64,000 bases of DNA from Nannocystis exedens (GCF_002343915.1 NZ_NETK01000001.1:3792001-3856000); one strand, 5' to 3'. Counted from the first letter of the stretch, positions 27,966 through 46,209 are shown. Notes: generated by a model not told the origin, from the sequence alone. A program made the numbers and translations.

Positions 27966-30098
27966 CTAATATCCGCGGGCGCGGGTGACGATCTCCGCCT
28001 GCCGGTCGCTCGGGACCTCGGCGTAGTGGCTGAAGTGCATCGTGTAACTCGCCCGGCCCTGGGTGGCCGAACGAAGCGCCGTAGCATACCCGACCATCTC
28101 GGCGAGGGGAACTTCCGCGTCGATGACCTGAAGCCCGCGGAGGGGCTCCATGCCCTGAACCCGGCCGCGGCGCTGCCCCACCAGGTCGTTGACGACGTGC
28201 CCGGTGTAGTCCTCGGGCGCCTCGACCTCGACCTTCATGACCGGCTCGAGCAGGCGGGGGCCGGCCTTCTCGAAGGCCTCCATGAGGCCCATGGTGGCAG
28301 CCGCCCGAAAGCTCACGGCGGTCGAGTCGCCCTCGATGTAGGCGCCGTCCTTGAGCCGAACCTCGACGTCGACCACCGGGTAGCCGAGCAGCGGGCCGCG
28401 GGTCAGCGCGTCGGTCGCTCCCTCCCGGACCGCGGCGATCATGTCGGGCAGCAGCTTGGGCGGCTCGAGCTTCTGGCCGCGCTCGCGGACCGGCTCGGGG
28501 ATGAGGTTGACGAACGAATTGCCGGCGCCGCGCTCGCGCGGGACCACCTCGAGGACGATCCGGGCGTACTGCCGCTTGCCGCCGATCTCGCGGTCGTACT
28601 CGATGGGATGGTTCAGCGGGCTGCCGACCGTCTCGCGGTAGGCGACCTGCGGCTTGCCGACGTTGGTCGGGACGCGCGCCTCGCGGGCGATGCGGTCGAC
28701 GATGATCTCCAGGTGCAGCTCGCCCTGCCCGGCCATCAGCGTCTGGCCGGAGTCGGCGTCGACGCGCACGGTGAAGCTCGGATCCTCGCGCTGCATCCGC
28801 TCGAGCGCCTCGCTCAGCGCCGCCTGGTCGGCGGTCGACTTGGCCTCGATCGCGCGGAAAATCACGGGCTCGGGGATCTCCAGGCCCGGCAAGATCACCT
28901 GCTCGCGGTCGGTCGCCAGGACCACCGTGTCGCCGGTGGTGGTGAAGCGGAGCCCGACAGCGGCGGCGATGTTGCCGGCCGAGACCTCGTCGATCTCCTG
29001 CATCTTGTTGGCGTGGACCTGCAAAAGCTTGTTGACCCGCTCCTTGCGATCGCGCGTGACGTTCTGGATCGCGTCCTTGACCTTGAGGACGCCCGAGTAC
29101 ACGCGCAGGAACACCAGCGGGCCGCGGTGCGGGTCGTGGACGACCTTGAACGCCAGCGCCAGCAGCGGCTGGTCGACGGCGGCATGCCGCTGGACCTCGC
29201 CGTCGTCCGCCTTGCGGCGCGCGACCACGGGCGGCATGTCGAGCGGCGACGGCAGGTAGTCGACGACCGCGTCGAGCAGCGGCTGGATGCCCTTGTTCTT
29301 GAGCGCCGTGCCGCACAGGACCGCGACGCCCTTGTTGGCGATGGTCGCGCGGCGCAGGCCGGCCTTGAGCAGGTCGAGCGGGACGCCCCCGGCACCTGCC
29401 TCGAGGAACACGGTCATCGTCTCGTCGTCGACCTCGGCGACCGACTCGACCAGCGCTTCGCGTGCCAGGACCGCCTCCGTGTGCAGCTCGTGCTCCTCGG
29501 TCACCGGCTTGCGGGTGAACTGGGTGCCGCTGTCGTCGGTCCAGACGATCTCCTCCATGGTGAGGAGGTCGACGACGCCGGTGAAGGCCGACTCGAGGCC
29601 GTTGGGGATCTGCACGACCATGGGGTGGGCGTGCAGGACGGACTTCATCATCTCGACGGTGCGGTCGAGCGTGGCGCCGACGCGGTCCATCTTGTTGACG
29701 AAGGCGATCCGCGGGACGTGGTAGCGCTCGGCCTGCCGCCACACCGTCTCGGTCTGCGGCTGCACGCCGGCGACGGCGTCGAACACGGCCACGGCGCCGT
29801 CGAGCACGCGGAGCGAGCGCTCGACCTCGATCGTGAAGTCGACGTGCCCGGGGGTGTCGATCAGGTTGATCCGGTGACCGCGCCAGAAGCAGGTGGTCGC
29901 CGCGGAGGTGATCGTGATGCCACGCTCCTGCTCCTGCTCCATGAAGTCCATGACGGTGTTGCCGTCGTGGACCTCACCCATCTTGTGCGAGATCCCCGTG
30001 TAGAAGAGCACGCGTTCGGTCGTCGTGGTCTTCCCGGCATCGATGTGGGCCATGATGCCGATGTCTCGGATGGCCGCGATGTCGTTCGAGGGTTGCAT
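27966..30098 (-). CDS. fusA: Elongation factor G
   Basis: A 710-aa translocase GTPase with the G1 motif AHIDAGKTTTTERVL, the switch II DTPGHVDF and NKMD. Domains II-V follow, ending in MVGYATALRSATQGRASYTM. ATG at 30096-30098 gives the normal family start (about 12 residues before the G domain). An in-frame GTG at 30159-30161, preceded by purine-poor sequence, would add 21 residues. The 30099-30407 gap upstream holds hairpins and no gene, so fusA may have its own promoter. Confidence 0.96.
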   Translation of the reverse strand: MQPSNDIAAIRDIGIMAHIDAGKTTTTERVLFYTGISHKMGEVHDGNTVMDFMEQEQERGITITSAATTCFWRGHRINLIDTPGHVDFTIEVERSLRVLDGAVAVFDAVAGVQPQTETVWRQAERYHVPRIAFVNKMDRVGATLDRTVEMMKSVLHAHPMVVQIPNGLESAFTGVVDLLTMEEIVWTDDSGTQFTRKPVTEEHELHTEAVLAREALVESVAEVDDETMTVFLEAGAGGVPLDLLKAGLRRATIANKGVAVLCGTALKNKGIQPLLDAVVDYLPSPLDMPPVVARRKADDGEVQRHAAVDQPLLALAFKVVHDPHRGPLVFLRVYSGVLKVKDAIQNVTRDRKERVNKLLQVHANKMQEIDEVSAGNIAAAVGLRFTTTGDTVVLATDREQVILPGLEIPEPVIFRAIEAKSTADQAALSEALERMQREDPSFTVRVDADSGQTLMAGQGELHLEIIVDRIAREARVPTNVGKPQVAYRETVGSPLNHPIEYDREIGGKRQYARIVLEVVPRERGAGNSFVNLIPEPVRERGQKLEPPKLLPDMIAAVREGATDALTRGPLLGYPVVDVEVRLKDGAYIEGDSTAVSFRAAATMGLMEAFEKAGPRLLEPVMKVEVEAPEDYTGHVVNDLVGQRRGRVQGMEPLRGLQVIDAEVPLAEMVGYATALRSATQGRASYTMHFSHYAEVPSDRQAEIVTRARGY

Positions 30099-30407
30099 GC
30101 ACAAGAGGGGAGCCGTTTCGGGAACGACACGAGGGCCGCTCCGCCGGCCATCCGTCTCCACAAGCTCGGGAGGGGTTATGGCTGGCGAGGGGCCCGACTC
30201 GGGATCTGCTGCGAAGGGACCGCCTCAGGCCCGGAGGGGCGTGGGATGGAGGTCCAGTCGCCTGGCAGAATCGAGGGTTGTCGCGCTCTTGTCGGCTCGG
30301 GTCAGTGGGTCATCGGCGGGTGGCCCGCGAGCGGGCCGGACATCCGGAGCTGAAGGAGAGAGGTGGAGAGAAAGATCGGACGGCCCGCGGACGGGCCGTG
30401 ACGGCGA
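30099..30407 (-). other. rpsG-fusA spacer
   Basis: A 309-bp gap with no gene. It starts with a terminator-like hairpin just after rpsG (30380-30399) and includes GGCCCGC-tcgc-GGGCC (about 30322-30338). No clear promoter hexamers were found by eye, but the length and hairpin suggest separate control of fusA-tuf. Confidence 0.5.
30380..30399 (-). terminator. Hairpin after rpsG
   Basis: ACGGCCCG-TCCG-CGGGCCGT, an 8-bp perfect stem 8 bp after the rpsG stop, followed by CCGATCTTTCTC on the minus strand. The U-tract is weak, so partial termination is likely. Confidence 0.55.
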
Positions 30408-30896
30408 TTACCAGCGGTAGTGCGCGAAGGCCTTGTTGGCCTCGGCCATCTTGTGCGTGTCTTCGCGCTTCTTGACGGCGCCGCCGCGGTTCTGGGCCGC
30501 GTCGAGCATCTCGTTGGCGAGGCGCTCGCGCATGGTCTTCTCGGGCCGCGAGCGGGCGAAGCCGATCAGCCAGCGGTACGCCAGGGCCTGGCCGCGCTCG
30601 GGGCGGACCTCGATCGGGACCTGGTAGTTGGAGCCGCCGACGCGACGCGAACGGACCTCGAGGCGCGGGAAGACGTTGGCGACCGCCTTCTCGAACACCT
30701 TGACCGGGTCGTCCTTGGTGCGCTCGGAGATGATGTCGAAGGCGCCGAAGACGATCTTCTCGGCGATCGACTTCTTGCCGGCGCGCATGATGCCGCAGAT
30801 GAACTTGTGGATGTTCCGGTTCACGTCCAGCGGGTGGTCGGTGTACCGGATGTCGTTCTGCGGGCGCTTCCGCGTGGTGATTCCTTTGCGCGACAT
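30408..30896 (-). CDS. rpsG: 30S ribosomal protein S7
   Basis: A 162-aa head nucleator; in E. coli it is also the str-operon repressor. It has MSRKGITTRKR, then NVFPRLEVRSRRVGGSNYQV and the tail KREDTHKMAEANKAFAHYRW. It lies 18 bp after rpsL. Confidence 0.98.
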   Translation of the reverse strand: MSRKGITTRKRPQNDIRYTDHPLDVNRNIHKFICGIMRAGKKSIAEKIVFGAFDIISERTKDDPVKVFEKAVANVFPRLEVRSRRVGGSNYQVPIEVRPERGQALAYRWLIGFARSRPEKTMRERLANEMLDAAQNRGGAVKKREDTHKMAEANKAFAHYRW

Positions 30897-30914
30897 GGTC
30901 GTCCTTCTAAGTCA

Positions 30915-31286
30915 CTACTTGGGCCGCTTGGCGCCGTACTTGGAGCGCCGCTGGCGACGGCCGTTGACGCCGGTGGTGTCGAGGGTGCCGCGCACGACGT
31001 GGTAGCGGACGCCGGGGAGGTCCTTCACGCGACCGCCGCGGATCAGCACCATCGAGTGCTCCTGCAGGTTGTGACCCTCACCCGGGATGTAGGTGGTCAC
31101 TTCCATGCCGTTGGTGAGGCGGACGCGAGCGACCTTGCGGAGCGCGGAGTTCGGCTTCTTCGGCGTGCAGGTGTACACGCGGACGCACACGCCGCGCTTC
31201 TGCGGGCAACCGCGCAGCGCCGGAGCCGTCGTCTTCTTCTTCTGCAGTTCGCGTCCCTTGCGGACAAGCTGATTGATCGTCGGCAT
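30915..31286 (-). CDS. rpsL: 30S ribosomal protein S12
   Basis: A 123-aa decoding protein: MPTINQLVRKGRELQKKKTT, TPKKPNSALRKVARVRLTNG and RGGRVKDLPGVRYHVVRG. Both lysines tied to streptomycin sensitivity (in TPKKPNS and RVKDLPG) are wild type. The start at 31284-31286 gives the normal length. It is the first gene of the str block, preceded by its own promoter region. Confidence 0.98.
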   Translation of the reverse strand: MPTINQLVRKGRELQKKKTTAPALRGCPQKRGVCVRVYTCTPKKPNSALRKVARVRLTNGMEVTTYIPGEGHNLQEHSMVLIRGGRVKDLPGVRYHVVRGTLDTTGVNGRRQRRSKYGAKRPK

Positions 31287-31401
31287 GCGCCGTGAAGCCT
31301 TTCCAGTATCGAGCCGGGGCCCGGAGGGCCGTGGGGTTTGGCCAGGCCCGAGCCGAGAGAGTCGGACCTGTTCGCTTTTGCCCCCTGCGGCTGGGGGGCT
31401 G

Positions 31402-31430
31402 GTTATATAGGGGGGCGCCAGCCAGATCAA
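31402..31430 (-). promoter_or_regulatory. Candidate rpsL promoter
   Basis: On the minus strand TTGATC, 17 bp, TATAAC, followed by a C-rich discriminator (CAGCCCCCCAGCC). That is a sigma70-like pattern and the discriminator type associated with stringent control. It lies about 115 bp upstream of the rpsL ATG. The rest of the 31287-31642 gap contains the hairpin at 31605-31631 and no gene. Confidence 0.6.
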
Positions 31431-31604
31431 GCATCGCCGCCGGCGAGGCGCACGGGGCCGGACCATCGTCCGAACCCCTCAGAGCGGGGAAGAACGGCCT
31501 GGAGTGCGAATCCAGGCCCGGGCTGCGGGGGCGGGCCCCGCGTCCTGCGTGTGCTGCCGCAAGGCGATGAGCGGGAGATCTGCTCCCCACCCCATCGAGC
31601 GGAC

Positions 31605-31631
31605 GGAGCCGGCGCGCCCTGCGCCGGCTCC
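31605..31631 (-). terminator. Strong hairpin after rpoC
   Basis: GGAGCCGGCGC and GCGCCGGCTCC form an 11-bp perfect stem with a 5-nt loop, 12 bp after the rpoC stop. No long U-tract follows. It likely ends or processes the rif transcript before the rpsL promoter. Confidence 0.65.
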
Positions 31632-31642
31632 GTCGAGACGCA

Positions 31643-35845
<4,203 letters not shown>

Positions 35846-35878
35846 GGCCGTGTCTCCTTGTTCGCTTTCTCCGGGTGA

Positions 35879-40054
<4,176 letters not shown>

Positions 40055-40209
40055 CGCGGTTCCTCAGGGGGGACGAACTGCCGAGTGAGGCAGTGGAGCG
40101 GGCCGGCAGGTTGTCTAAGCGCTAAACGAGGCAAATGCTCAGGACTTCGGGCCTTGTGGCTCGTGAGCCAGCGAGATCGCGAAGCGGCAAAAAGTACTCG
40201 AGATCCGAT

Positions 40210-40301
40210 GTGAGCCAGGGCTCACGGGGGCGCGAAATTGCGCCATTACAAACGCGACATGTGTACGACGCGCAGGGGGCTTCCCCCCTGGCGCCGTACA
40301 C
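40210..40301 (-). promoter_or_regulatory. Hairpins in the rplL-rpoB spacer (attenuator-like)
   Basis: A long stem GTGTACG...CAGGGGG with CCCCCTG...CGTACAC (40261-40301, a few bulges) is followed on the minus strand by GTGAGCC-CT-GGCTCAC (40210-40225). E. coli carries an attenuator and RNase III site at the same place, which lowers rpoBC relative to L7/L12; the same role is inferred here. Confidence 0.6.
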
Positions 40302-40332
40302 GCCGGAGCAGCTTGGGCGGCGGGCCCTGAGA

Positions 40333-40725
40333 TCACTTGATCTCGACCTCAGCGCCGGCCTCCTTGAGCTGCTTGGCCATCTCCTCGGCCTCGGCCTTGG
40401 AGATGCCTTCCTTGATGTTGGCCGGGGCGCCCTCGACCAGGTCCTTGGCCTCCTTGAGGCCGAGGGCGGGGTTGAGCACGCGGACCGCCTTGATGACGTT
40501 GATCTTCTTGTCGCCGAAGCCCTTGAGCACGACCGTGAACTCGGTCTGCTCTTCCTTCTTCTCGGCGGCGGGCGCGGCGGCACCACCACCGGCGGCGGCG
40601 ACGGCGACCGGCGCGGCGGCCGAGACGCCCCACTTGGTCTCGAGCTCCTTGACCAGGTTGGCGATCTCGATGACCGGAAGGTTGCTCAGGTAGTTGATGA
40701 CTTGGTCGCGGGTGATGTCGGTCAT
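40333..40725 (-). CDS. rplL: 50S ribosomal protein L7/L12
   Basis: A 130-aa stalk protein. The N-terminal dimerisation domain is followed by an Ala-rich hinge (VAVAAAGGGAAAPAAEKKEE) and the C-terminal factor-binding domain (FTVVLKGFGDKKINVIKAVR, LGLKEAKDLVEGAP). It lies 63 bp after rplJ. Confidence 0.98.
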   Translation of the reverse strand: MTDITRDQVINYLSNLPVIEIANLVKELETKWGVSAAAPVAVAAAGGGAAAPAAEKKEEQTEFTVVLKGFGDKKINVIKAVRVLNPALGLKEAKDLVEGAPANIKEGISKAEAEEMAKQLKEAGAEVEIK

Positions 40726-40788
40726 GACGAATTCCTCGAAGTCTGTCGGTACAAACGGTGACGGGTTGATGAGGGACGAGCGCCGGCC

Positions 40789-41313
40789 TCAGGAGGCAGC
40801 GGCGAGCTGGTCCTTGCGGGCATTCAGGAGGTAGAGGAAGCTCTGCGGGGCGGCGTTCAGCACGCGGACGAAGCTGGTCGCCGGCGTGTTGAGCAGGGCC
40901 AGGAACTGCGCCTTGAGCTCGCGCGGCCCGGGCATGTCGGCCAGGCGATTGACGCCGCTGGCGTCGAGCGTCTGACCATCGATGATGCCGCCCTTGATCT
41001 TGAAGCTCTTGGCGTCCTTGGCGAAGTCACGCGCCACACGAGCCGCTGCACCCGGGTCCTCCGGCGAGAACGCGATGCCGGTCATGCCCTTCAGCAGGGA
41101 AGTGGCCGGCTCGTGCTTCGTCCCGGTCACCGCGTAGTGGATGACCGAGTTCTTGTAGACCTGGTAGCGGCAGTTGGCCTCGCGGAACTTGTTGCGGACG
41201 TCGCTGGCCTCGGCCACGGTGATCCCGGTGTAGTCGACCAGGACGAACGCGGACACGCCGCTCAGTTCCTCGCGGAGCTTCGCCGATTGTTCGTGTTTGC
41301 TCAGGGTGGGCAT
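40789..41313 (-). CDS. rplJ: 50S ribosomal protein L10
   Basis: A 174-aa stalk base that anchors L7/L12 dimers through its C-terminal helix (FVRVLNAAPQSFLYLLNARK). The core has SAFVLVDYTGITVAEASDVR. ATG at 41311-41313 is chosen; the frame stays open for 45 more codons upstream, but those lie in the leader region and do not resemble L10. Confidence 0.96.
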   Translation of the reverse strand: MPTLSKHEQSAKLREELSGVSAFVLVDYTGITVAEASDVRNKFREANCRYQVYKNSVIHYAVTGTKHEPATSLLKGMTGIAFSPEDPGAAARVARDFAKDAKSFKIKGGIIDGQTLDASGVNRLADMPGPRELKAQFLALLNTPATSFVRVLNAAPQSFLYLLNARKDQLAAAS

Positions 41314-41548
41314 CTCTGGCTCGTCTCCTCGGCCCTCCGGGTGGAGGACCGCCGAGATGGAGGACGGACGACCCGTCCCCGCTTCCTCTCGTCGCTCGCT
41401 CCACTCTCGGCAGGCCGCTCTCGCGTTTACGGTCGGTAGGCCGACCACCTGCTGTCTTCGAGTGCGTGCGCCCTCGCGGGCGGCTGCATCACGTCACTTC
41501 TGCGACAGACTTGGTGAACTCCTTGATGAAAAACCTGGGTCGAGAGGC
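41314..41548 (-). promoter_or_regulatory. rplJ leader
   Basis: A 235-bp spacer between rplA and rplJ with no gene. In other bacteria the L10-L7/L12 complex binds a folded leader here to repress translation. I could not fold it reliably by eye, so the role is by position only. Confidence 0.35.
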
Positions 41549-42250
41549 CTAGCGCTCGAGGAGCGAGGCGATCTCGTTGGTGTCGAGGCGGACCGACGGG
41601 CCCATCGTCGACGACAGCGCGACGCTCTTGAAGTACTTGCCCTTGGCCGTCGACGGCTTGAGGCGCTGCAGGGTCTCGAGCAACGAGAGGATGTTCTCCC
41701 GCAGCTTGTCGGGCCCGAACGACACCTTGCCGACGGGCGCGTGGACGATGCCGGTCTTCTCGGTGCGGAACTCGATGCGGCCGGCCTTGATCTCGCGGAC
41801 CGCCCGGGCCACGTCCATCGTCACGGTGCCGACCTTGGGGTTGGGCATCAAGTTGCGCGGGCCGAGCACGCGGCCGAGGCGACCGACGAGGCCCATCATG
41901 TCGGGCGTGGCGATCGCGCTGTCGAACTCGAGCCAGTTCTCCTTGAGCACGCGGTCGACCAGGTCCTCAGCGCCGACGAAATCGGCGCCCGCCTCGCGCG
42001 CCTCGTTGGCCCGCTCGCCCTTGGCGAACACGACCACGCGCAGCGACTTGCCGGTGCCGTGCGGCAGGGCGCACGACGAGCGGATCATCTGGTCGGCGTG
42101 CTTCGGGTTGACGCCCAGGCGGGCCGCGACGTCGACCGTCTCGTCGAACTTGGTGAACTTCAGCTTCGGCAGCAGCTCGACCGCTTCGGCGAGGGTGTAG
42201 CGCTTGTCGCGGTCGACGAGCTTGCGGACCGCCTCGTACTTCTTGCCCAT
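41549..42250 (-). CDS. rplA: 50S ribosomal protein L1
   Basis: A 233-aa mobile-stalk protein and autogenous repressor of the L11 operon. It has AARLGVNPKHADQMIRSSCA, GLVGRLGRVLGPRNLMPNPK and the end RLDTNEIASLLER. Normal size; 129 bp after rplK. Confidence 0.98.
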   Translation of the reverse strand: MGKKYEAVRKLVDRDKRYTLAEAVELLPKLKFTKFDETVDVAARLGVNPKHADQMIRSSCALPHGTGKSLRVVVFAKGERANEAREAGADFVGAEDLVDRVLKENWLEFDSAIATPDMMGLVGRLGRVLGPRNLMPNPKVGTVTMDVARAVREIKAGRIEFRTEKTGIVHAPVGKVSFGPDKLRENILSLLETLQRLKPSTAKGKYFKSVALSSTMGPSVRLDTNEIASLLER

Positions 42251-42379
42251 TGTCTCTTGCCCTTTCCGGGGTCCCAGCGGCCTCTACGGCCTCCCCCGGG
42301 GTTGTCCCGGCCCGCGGTGAGCCGGGGCTCCTGCCCGCATGTCTTCAGGGGCAGGAAGGAAATTCTCACGGCGCCGAAC

Positions 42380-42820
42380 TCAGGCCTCGACCACGTCGAT
42401 GCCCATCGAGCGCGCGGTGCCGGCGATCGAGCGCGCGGCCGCGTCGATCGAGGCGGCGTTCATGTCCTTGAACTTGTACTCGGCGATCTCGCGGACGTCC
42501 TTGGTCGTCAGCTTGCCGATCTTCTGCCGGTTCGGGACGCCCGAGCCGCCCTCGACCTTGGGGTTGGCCGCCTGCACCTTCTTCAACAACAAGATCGACG
42601 CCGGCGGCGTCTTGGTGATGAAGGTGAACGAACGGTCCGAGTAGACGGTGATGACCACCGGAATCACGAGGCCCTGGTCCTTCGCCGTGCGGGCGTTGAA
42701 CTGCTTGCAGAACTCCATGATGTTGACGCCCTTGGAGCCGAGCGCAGGGCCGATCGGGGGCGCGGGGTTCGCCTGCCCGGCCTTGATCTGGAGCTTGACG
42801 TACGCGGTTACCTTCTTCAT
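42380..42820 (-). CDS. rplK: 50S ribosomal protein L11
   Basis: A 146-aa GTPase-associated-centre protein. The N-terminal Pro-rich thiostrepton-contact segment IKAGQANPAPPIGPALGSKG is intact. The C-terminal domain KTPPASILLLKKVQ binds 23S rRNA. The 42251-42379 spacer to rplA includes CCTGCCC...GGGGCAGG hairpin sequence that could hold the L1-binding site. Confidence 0.98.
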   Translation of the reverse strand: MKKVTAYVKLQIKAGQANPAPPIGPALGSKGVNIMEFCKQFNARTAKDQGLVIPVVITVYSDRSFTFITKTPPASILLLKKVQAANPKVEGGSGVPNRQKIGKLTTKDVREIAEYKFKDMNAASIDAAARSIAGTARSMGIDVVEA

Positions 42821-42954
42821 GGCAGTGCTTCGTGACGAAAAGGGTGGGTCGGTCGGGTGGGCCGACGCCGCTGGCGCCGCCCTTCAGGGACCGTGAGCTT
42901 GACGCCGCTCACTCGGCGGGACAGGCGTGCTGGCTTGTCGCAGATCCGCCGGCG

Positions 42955-43491
42955 TTACACAACCGGCTCGACCTCGGAAAAGTCGACCTCGACGCGCGTC
43001 GGGCGGCCGAACAACGACACCGACAGCCAGATCTTCTGCTTGTCGTTGTTGATCTCCTCCACCTCACCGGTGAAGTTGGCGAACGCGCCGCTGCGCACCC
43101 GCACCTGCTGGCCGACCGAATACGTGATGTTCGGCACGACCTTCTCGACGGGCGCCTGCTCGTCCGGCGGCGCCTGCCCGAGCATGCGGTTCATCTCGGC
43201 CTTGCGCACCGGCTTGGGGTTCTGACCGCCGAGGAAGCCGGTCACCTTCGGGGTGTTCTGGACCAGGTGCCAGCTCGCCTTGGTCAGGTCCATGCTGATG
43301 AAGATGTAACCGGGCAGAAGCTTGTTGGTCTTCTGGACGGTCTTCTTGCCGCTCCGGGTGGTCACCTTCTCCGAGGGGATCAAGATCTCCCCGAACTGCT
43401 CCTCGAGACCGGCGTTCTTGATCCGATCCTCCAGGGCCTTCTTTACCGAGTTCTCGTAGCCCGAGAAGGTGTTGACGACGTACCACTCCAT
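42955..43491 (-). CDS. nusG: Transcription termination/antitermination factor NusG
   Basis: A 178-aa factor linking RNA polymerase with Rho or S10. The NGN domain (WYVVNTFSGYENSVKKALED) is followed by the KOW domain (VGQQVRVRSGAFANFTGEVE, ending FSEVEPVV). Standard size and place between secE and rplK. Confidence 0.98.
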   Translation of the reverse strand: MEWYVVNTFSGYENSVKKALEDRIKNAGLEEQFGEILIPSEKVTTRSGKKTVQKTNKLLPGYIFISMDLTKASWHLVQNTPKVTGFLGGQNPKPVRKAEMNRMLGQAPPDEQAPVEKVVPNITYSVGQQVRVRSGAFANFTGEVEEINNDKQKIWLSVSLFGRPTRVEVDFSEVEPVV

Positions 43492-43512
43492 GAGAATTTG
43501 TGCCCCGATCCG

Positions 43513-43941
43513 TCAGAGAGCGTAGAGCCAGTCCGTCACGTTGGACCAGAACAGGTCCATCATCGCCAGGATGACGGAGCAGACGAGCGTGAGGACGACG
43601 ACCACGATCGTGGCGACCCGCGTCTCCGCCTTGGTCGGCCACGTCACTTGCGAGACCTCGACAGCGACCTCGCTCACGAACGTGAACCAGCGCTTGTTCC
43701 GCCAGGCGACGAGGGCGCAGATCAAGGCGACGCCGGTGCCGATCGCCGAGGCCAGGTTCGGCGCCGGGCGTCCGAGCTCCCGCGGCCAGTACGACCACAG
43801 CAACGCCCACATGTCCTCGGTGAGGTTGCTGAAGACGTACGCAAGCAACAGAAAGCCGAGGAAAAACGCAGCGTGGGCCCACCGACTGGGGTCGAACTCA
43901 CGGGCGACAACGAGCTTTCGTTTGCGCGGCGGGGTCGTCAT
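43513..43941 (-). CDS. secE: Preprotein translocase subunit SecE
   Basis: A 142-aa protein with three predicted helices, as in E. coli SecE (127 aa) and unlike the single-helix form of many bacteria. The conserved amphipathic segment VAVEVSQVTWPTKAETRVAT precedes the last helix, which clamps SecY. It lies between tRNA-Trp and nusG. Confidence 0.95.
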   Translation of the reverse strand: MTTPPRKRKLVVAREFDPSRWAHAAFFLGFLLLAYVFSNLTEDMWALLWSYWPRELGRPAPNLASAIGTGVALICALVAWRNKRWFTFVSEVAVEVSQVTWPTKAETRVATIVVVVLTLVCSVILAMMDLFWSNVTDWLYAL

Positions 43942-43988
43942 GGCAGGGTCTCAGAGTGTCCGAAGACCGGCCATCTCTGACAGGAAGC

Positions 43989-44060
43989 AGGGGGTGGGGG
44001 ACTCGAACCCTCGGCCTGCGGATTTGGAGTCCGCTGCTCTACCAACTGAGCTAACCCCCT
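43989..44060 (-). tRNA. tRNA-Trp (CCA)
   Basis: A complete 72-nt cloverleaf on the minus strand. The acceptor is AGGGGGT/ACCCCCT, the D arm GCTCAGTTGGTAGAGC, anticodon loop CTCCAAA with anticodon CCA, and T arm GGGTTCGAGTCCC. CCA is not encoded. It lies directly upstream of secE, its common location. Confidence 0.95.
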
Positions 44061-44076
44061 GTAAGAACCCACTCTC

Positions 44077-44238
44077 TTACTTGGTCTCCTTGTGATCCGC
44101 GTGCTTCCGGCAGTGGCGGCAGAACTTCTTGAGGACGATCTTCTCGGGCGTCGTCCGCTTGTTCTTGGTCGAAGAGTAGTTGCGCCGCTTGCAGGTCTGG
44201 CACTCGAGCTGGATGATGATGCGGTTGCCGGCAGCCAT
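44077..44238 (-). CDS. rpmG: 50S ribosomal protein L33
   Basis: A 53-aa protein starting MAAGNRIIIQLECQTCKRRN and continuing with YSSTKNKRTTPEKIVLKKFC, then RHC. The two CxxC pairs make this the zinc-binding form. It lies between tuf and tRNA-Trp; only 53 codons, so easily missed. Confidence 0.96.
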   Translation of the reverse strand: MAAGNRIIIQLECQTCKRRNYSSTKNKRTTPEKIVLKKFCRHCRKHADHKETK

Positions 44239-44342
44239 GGGAGCCTCAACAGGCGAAGGGGTCCGGTTCTAGCAAGACCCGTTCCGGTTGACAAGTTCGA
44301 GCCCGGAGGTCGGCGCTGGCCAACAAACCGGGGAGTTAGGGC

Positions 44343-44374
44343 AAAACAGGGCGGGGGTCACGCCCCCCGCCCTG
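44343..44374 (-). terminator. Rho-independent terminator after second tuf
   Basis: CAGGGCGGGGG-gcgtga-CCCCCGCCCTG, a perfect 11-bp stem followed by TTTTGCCC on the minus strand, 16 bp after the tuf stop. It would separate tRNA-tuf from rpmG-tRNA-Trp-secE. Confidence 0.85.
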
Positions 44375-44389
44375 CCGATCCCGAGCGAC

Positions 44390-45589
<1,200 letters not shown>

Positions 45590-45638
45590 GGCTGTGCTTC
45601 TCTGGGGGTGACGGGTTCAGTCGTCGAGAGGGATTTTC

Positions 45639-45714
45639 TGGAGCCCATGAGCGGATTCGAACCGCTGACCTCATCCTTACCAAGGATGTGCTCTACCAAC
45701 TGAGCTACATGGGC
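45639..45714 (-). tRNA. tRNA-Thr (GGT)
   Basis: Minus strand, acceptor GCCCATG/CATGGGC, anticodon loop TTGGTAA (anticodon GGT), T arm GCGGTTCGAATCCGC. The 3' CCA is encoded (45639-45641 on the complement), unlike the three neighbouring tRNAs. 50 bp upstream of tuf. Confidence 0.95.
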
Positions 45715-45776
45715 ATGAAGTTGTTCGGGACCGGGAGGCCAGGAGGGCCGGATTCAGATGCGCGGGTCGCGCAGAG

Positions 45777-45849
45777 AGCGGGAGACGAGGGTCGAACTCG
45801 CGACATTCAGCTTGGAAGGCTGACGCTCTGCCAACTGAGCTACTCCCGC
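45777..45849 (-). tRNA. tRNA-Gly (TCC)
   Basis: Minus strand, acceptor GCGGGAG/CTCCCGC, D arm GCTCAGTTGGCAGAGC, anticodon loop CTTCCAA (anticodon TCC), T arm GAGTTCGACCCTC. No encoded CCA. Confidence 0.94.
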
Positions 45850-45858
45850 GGTAGGCAG

Positions 45859-45943
45859 TGGATGGGGAAGGATTCGAACCTTCGAAGCGCGGTGCGCGGC
45901 AGATTTACAGTCTGCTCCCTTTGGCCGACTCGGGCACCCATCC
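45859..45943 (-). tRNA. tRNA-Tyr (GTA)
   Basis: An 85-nt type II tRNA on the minus strand with a long variable arm. The acceptor is GGATGGG/CCCATCC with A discriminator and anticodon loop CTGTAAA (anticodon GTA). Confidence 0.95.
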
Positions 45944-45997
45944 TCGTGGTTTGGAACGATCGCTGCGTGCGTGGCCCGGAGGCCGTGCGGCGTGGAG

Positions 45998-46070
45998 AGC
46001 TGGCGATGGGACTCGAACCCGCAGCCGCCTGATTACAAATCAGGTGCTCTACCAATTGAGCTACGCCAGC
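45998..46070 (-). tRNA. tRNA-Thr (TGT)
   Basis: Minus strand, acceptor GCTGGCG/CGCCAGC, anticodon loop TTTGTAA (anticodon TGT), T arm GGGTTCGAGTCCC. It is the first gene of the tRNA-tuf transcript. Confidence 0.95.
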
Positions 46071-46180
46071 GTGTGGTGAGATTTCCCTCCGGGGTCGTCG
46101 TGGCGGTCGTTCCGCCGGTGTTCGTGCTTCAGGCTAACGAAAAGCGTCGGGCCCTGTGAGGGTCCGAAAGTGGACGCGGT

Positions 46181-46209
46181 GTATAGCCGCGGATCTGGGA
46201 GAGTGTCAA
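46181..46209 (-). promoter_or_regulatory. Strong sigma70-like promoter of the tRNA-tuf operon
   Basis: TTGACA, 18 bp, TATACA on the minus strand, then a GC-rich discriminator CCGCGTCC as in stringently controlled stable-RNA promoters. It lies about 110 bp upstream of tRNA-Thr (TGT) and probably drives the start of the super-cluster. The rest of 46071-46300 shows nothing else. Confidence 0.8.

Noticed and set aside
28026..30353. 775-codon plus-strand open frame opposite fusA
   Set aside because: Antisense shadow of EF-G; every functional motif is in the minus-strand frame.
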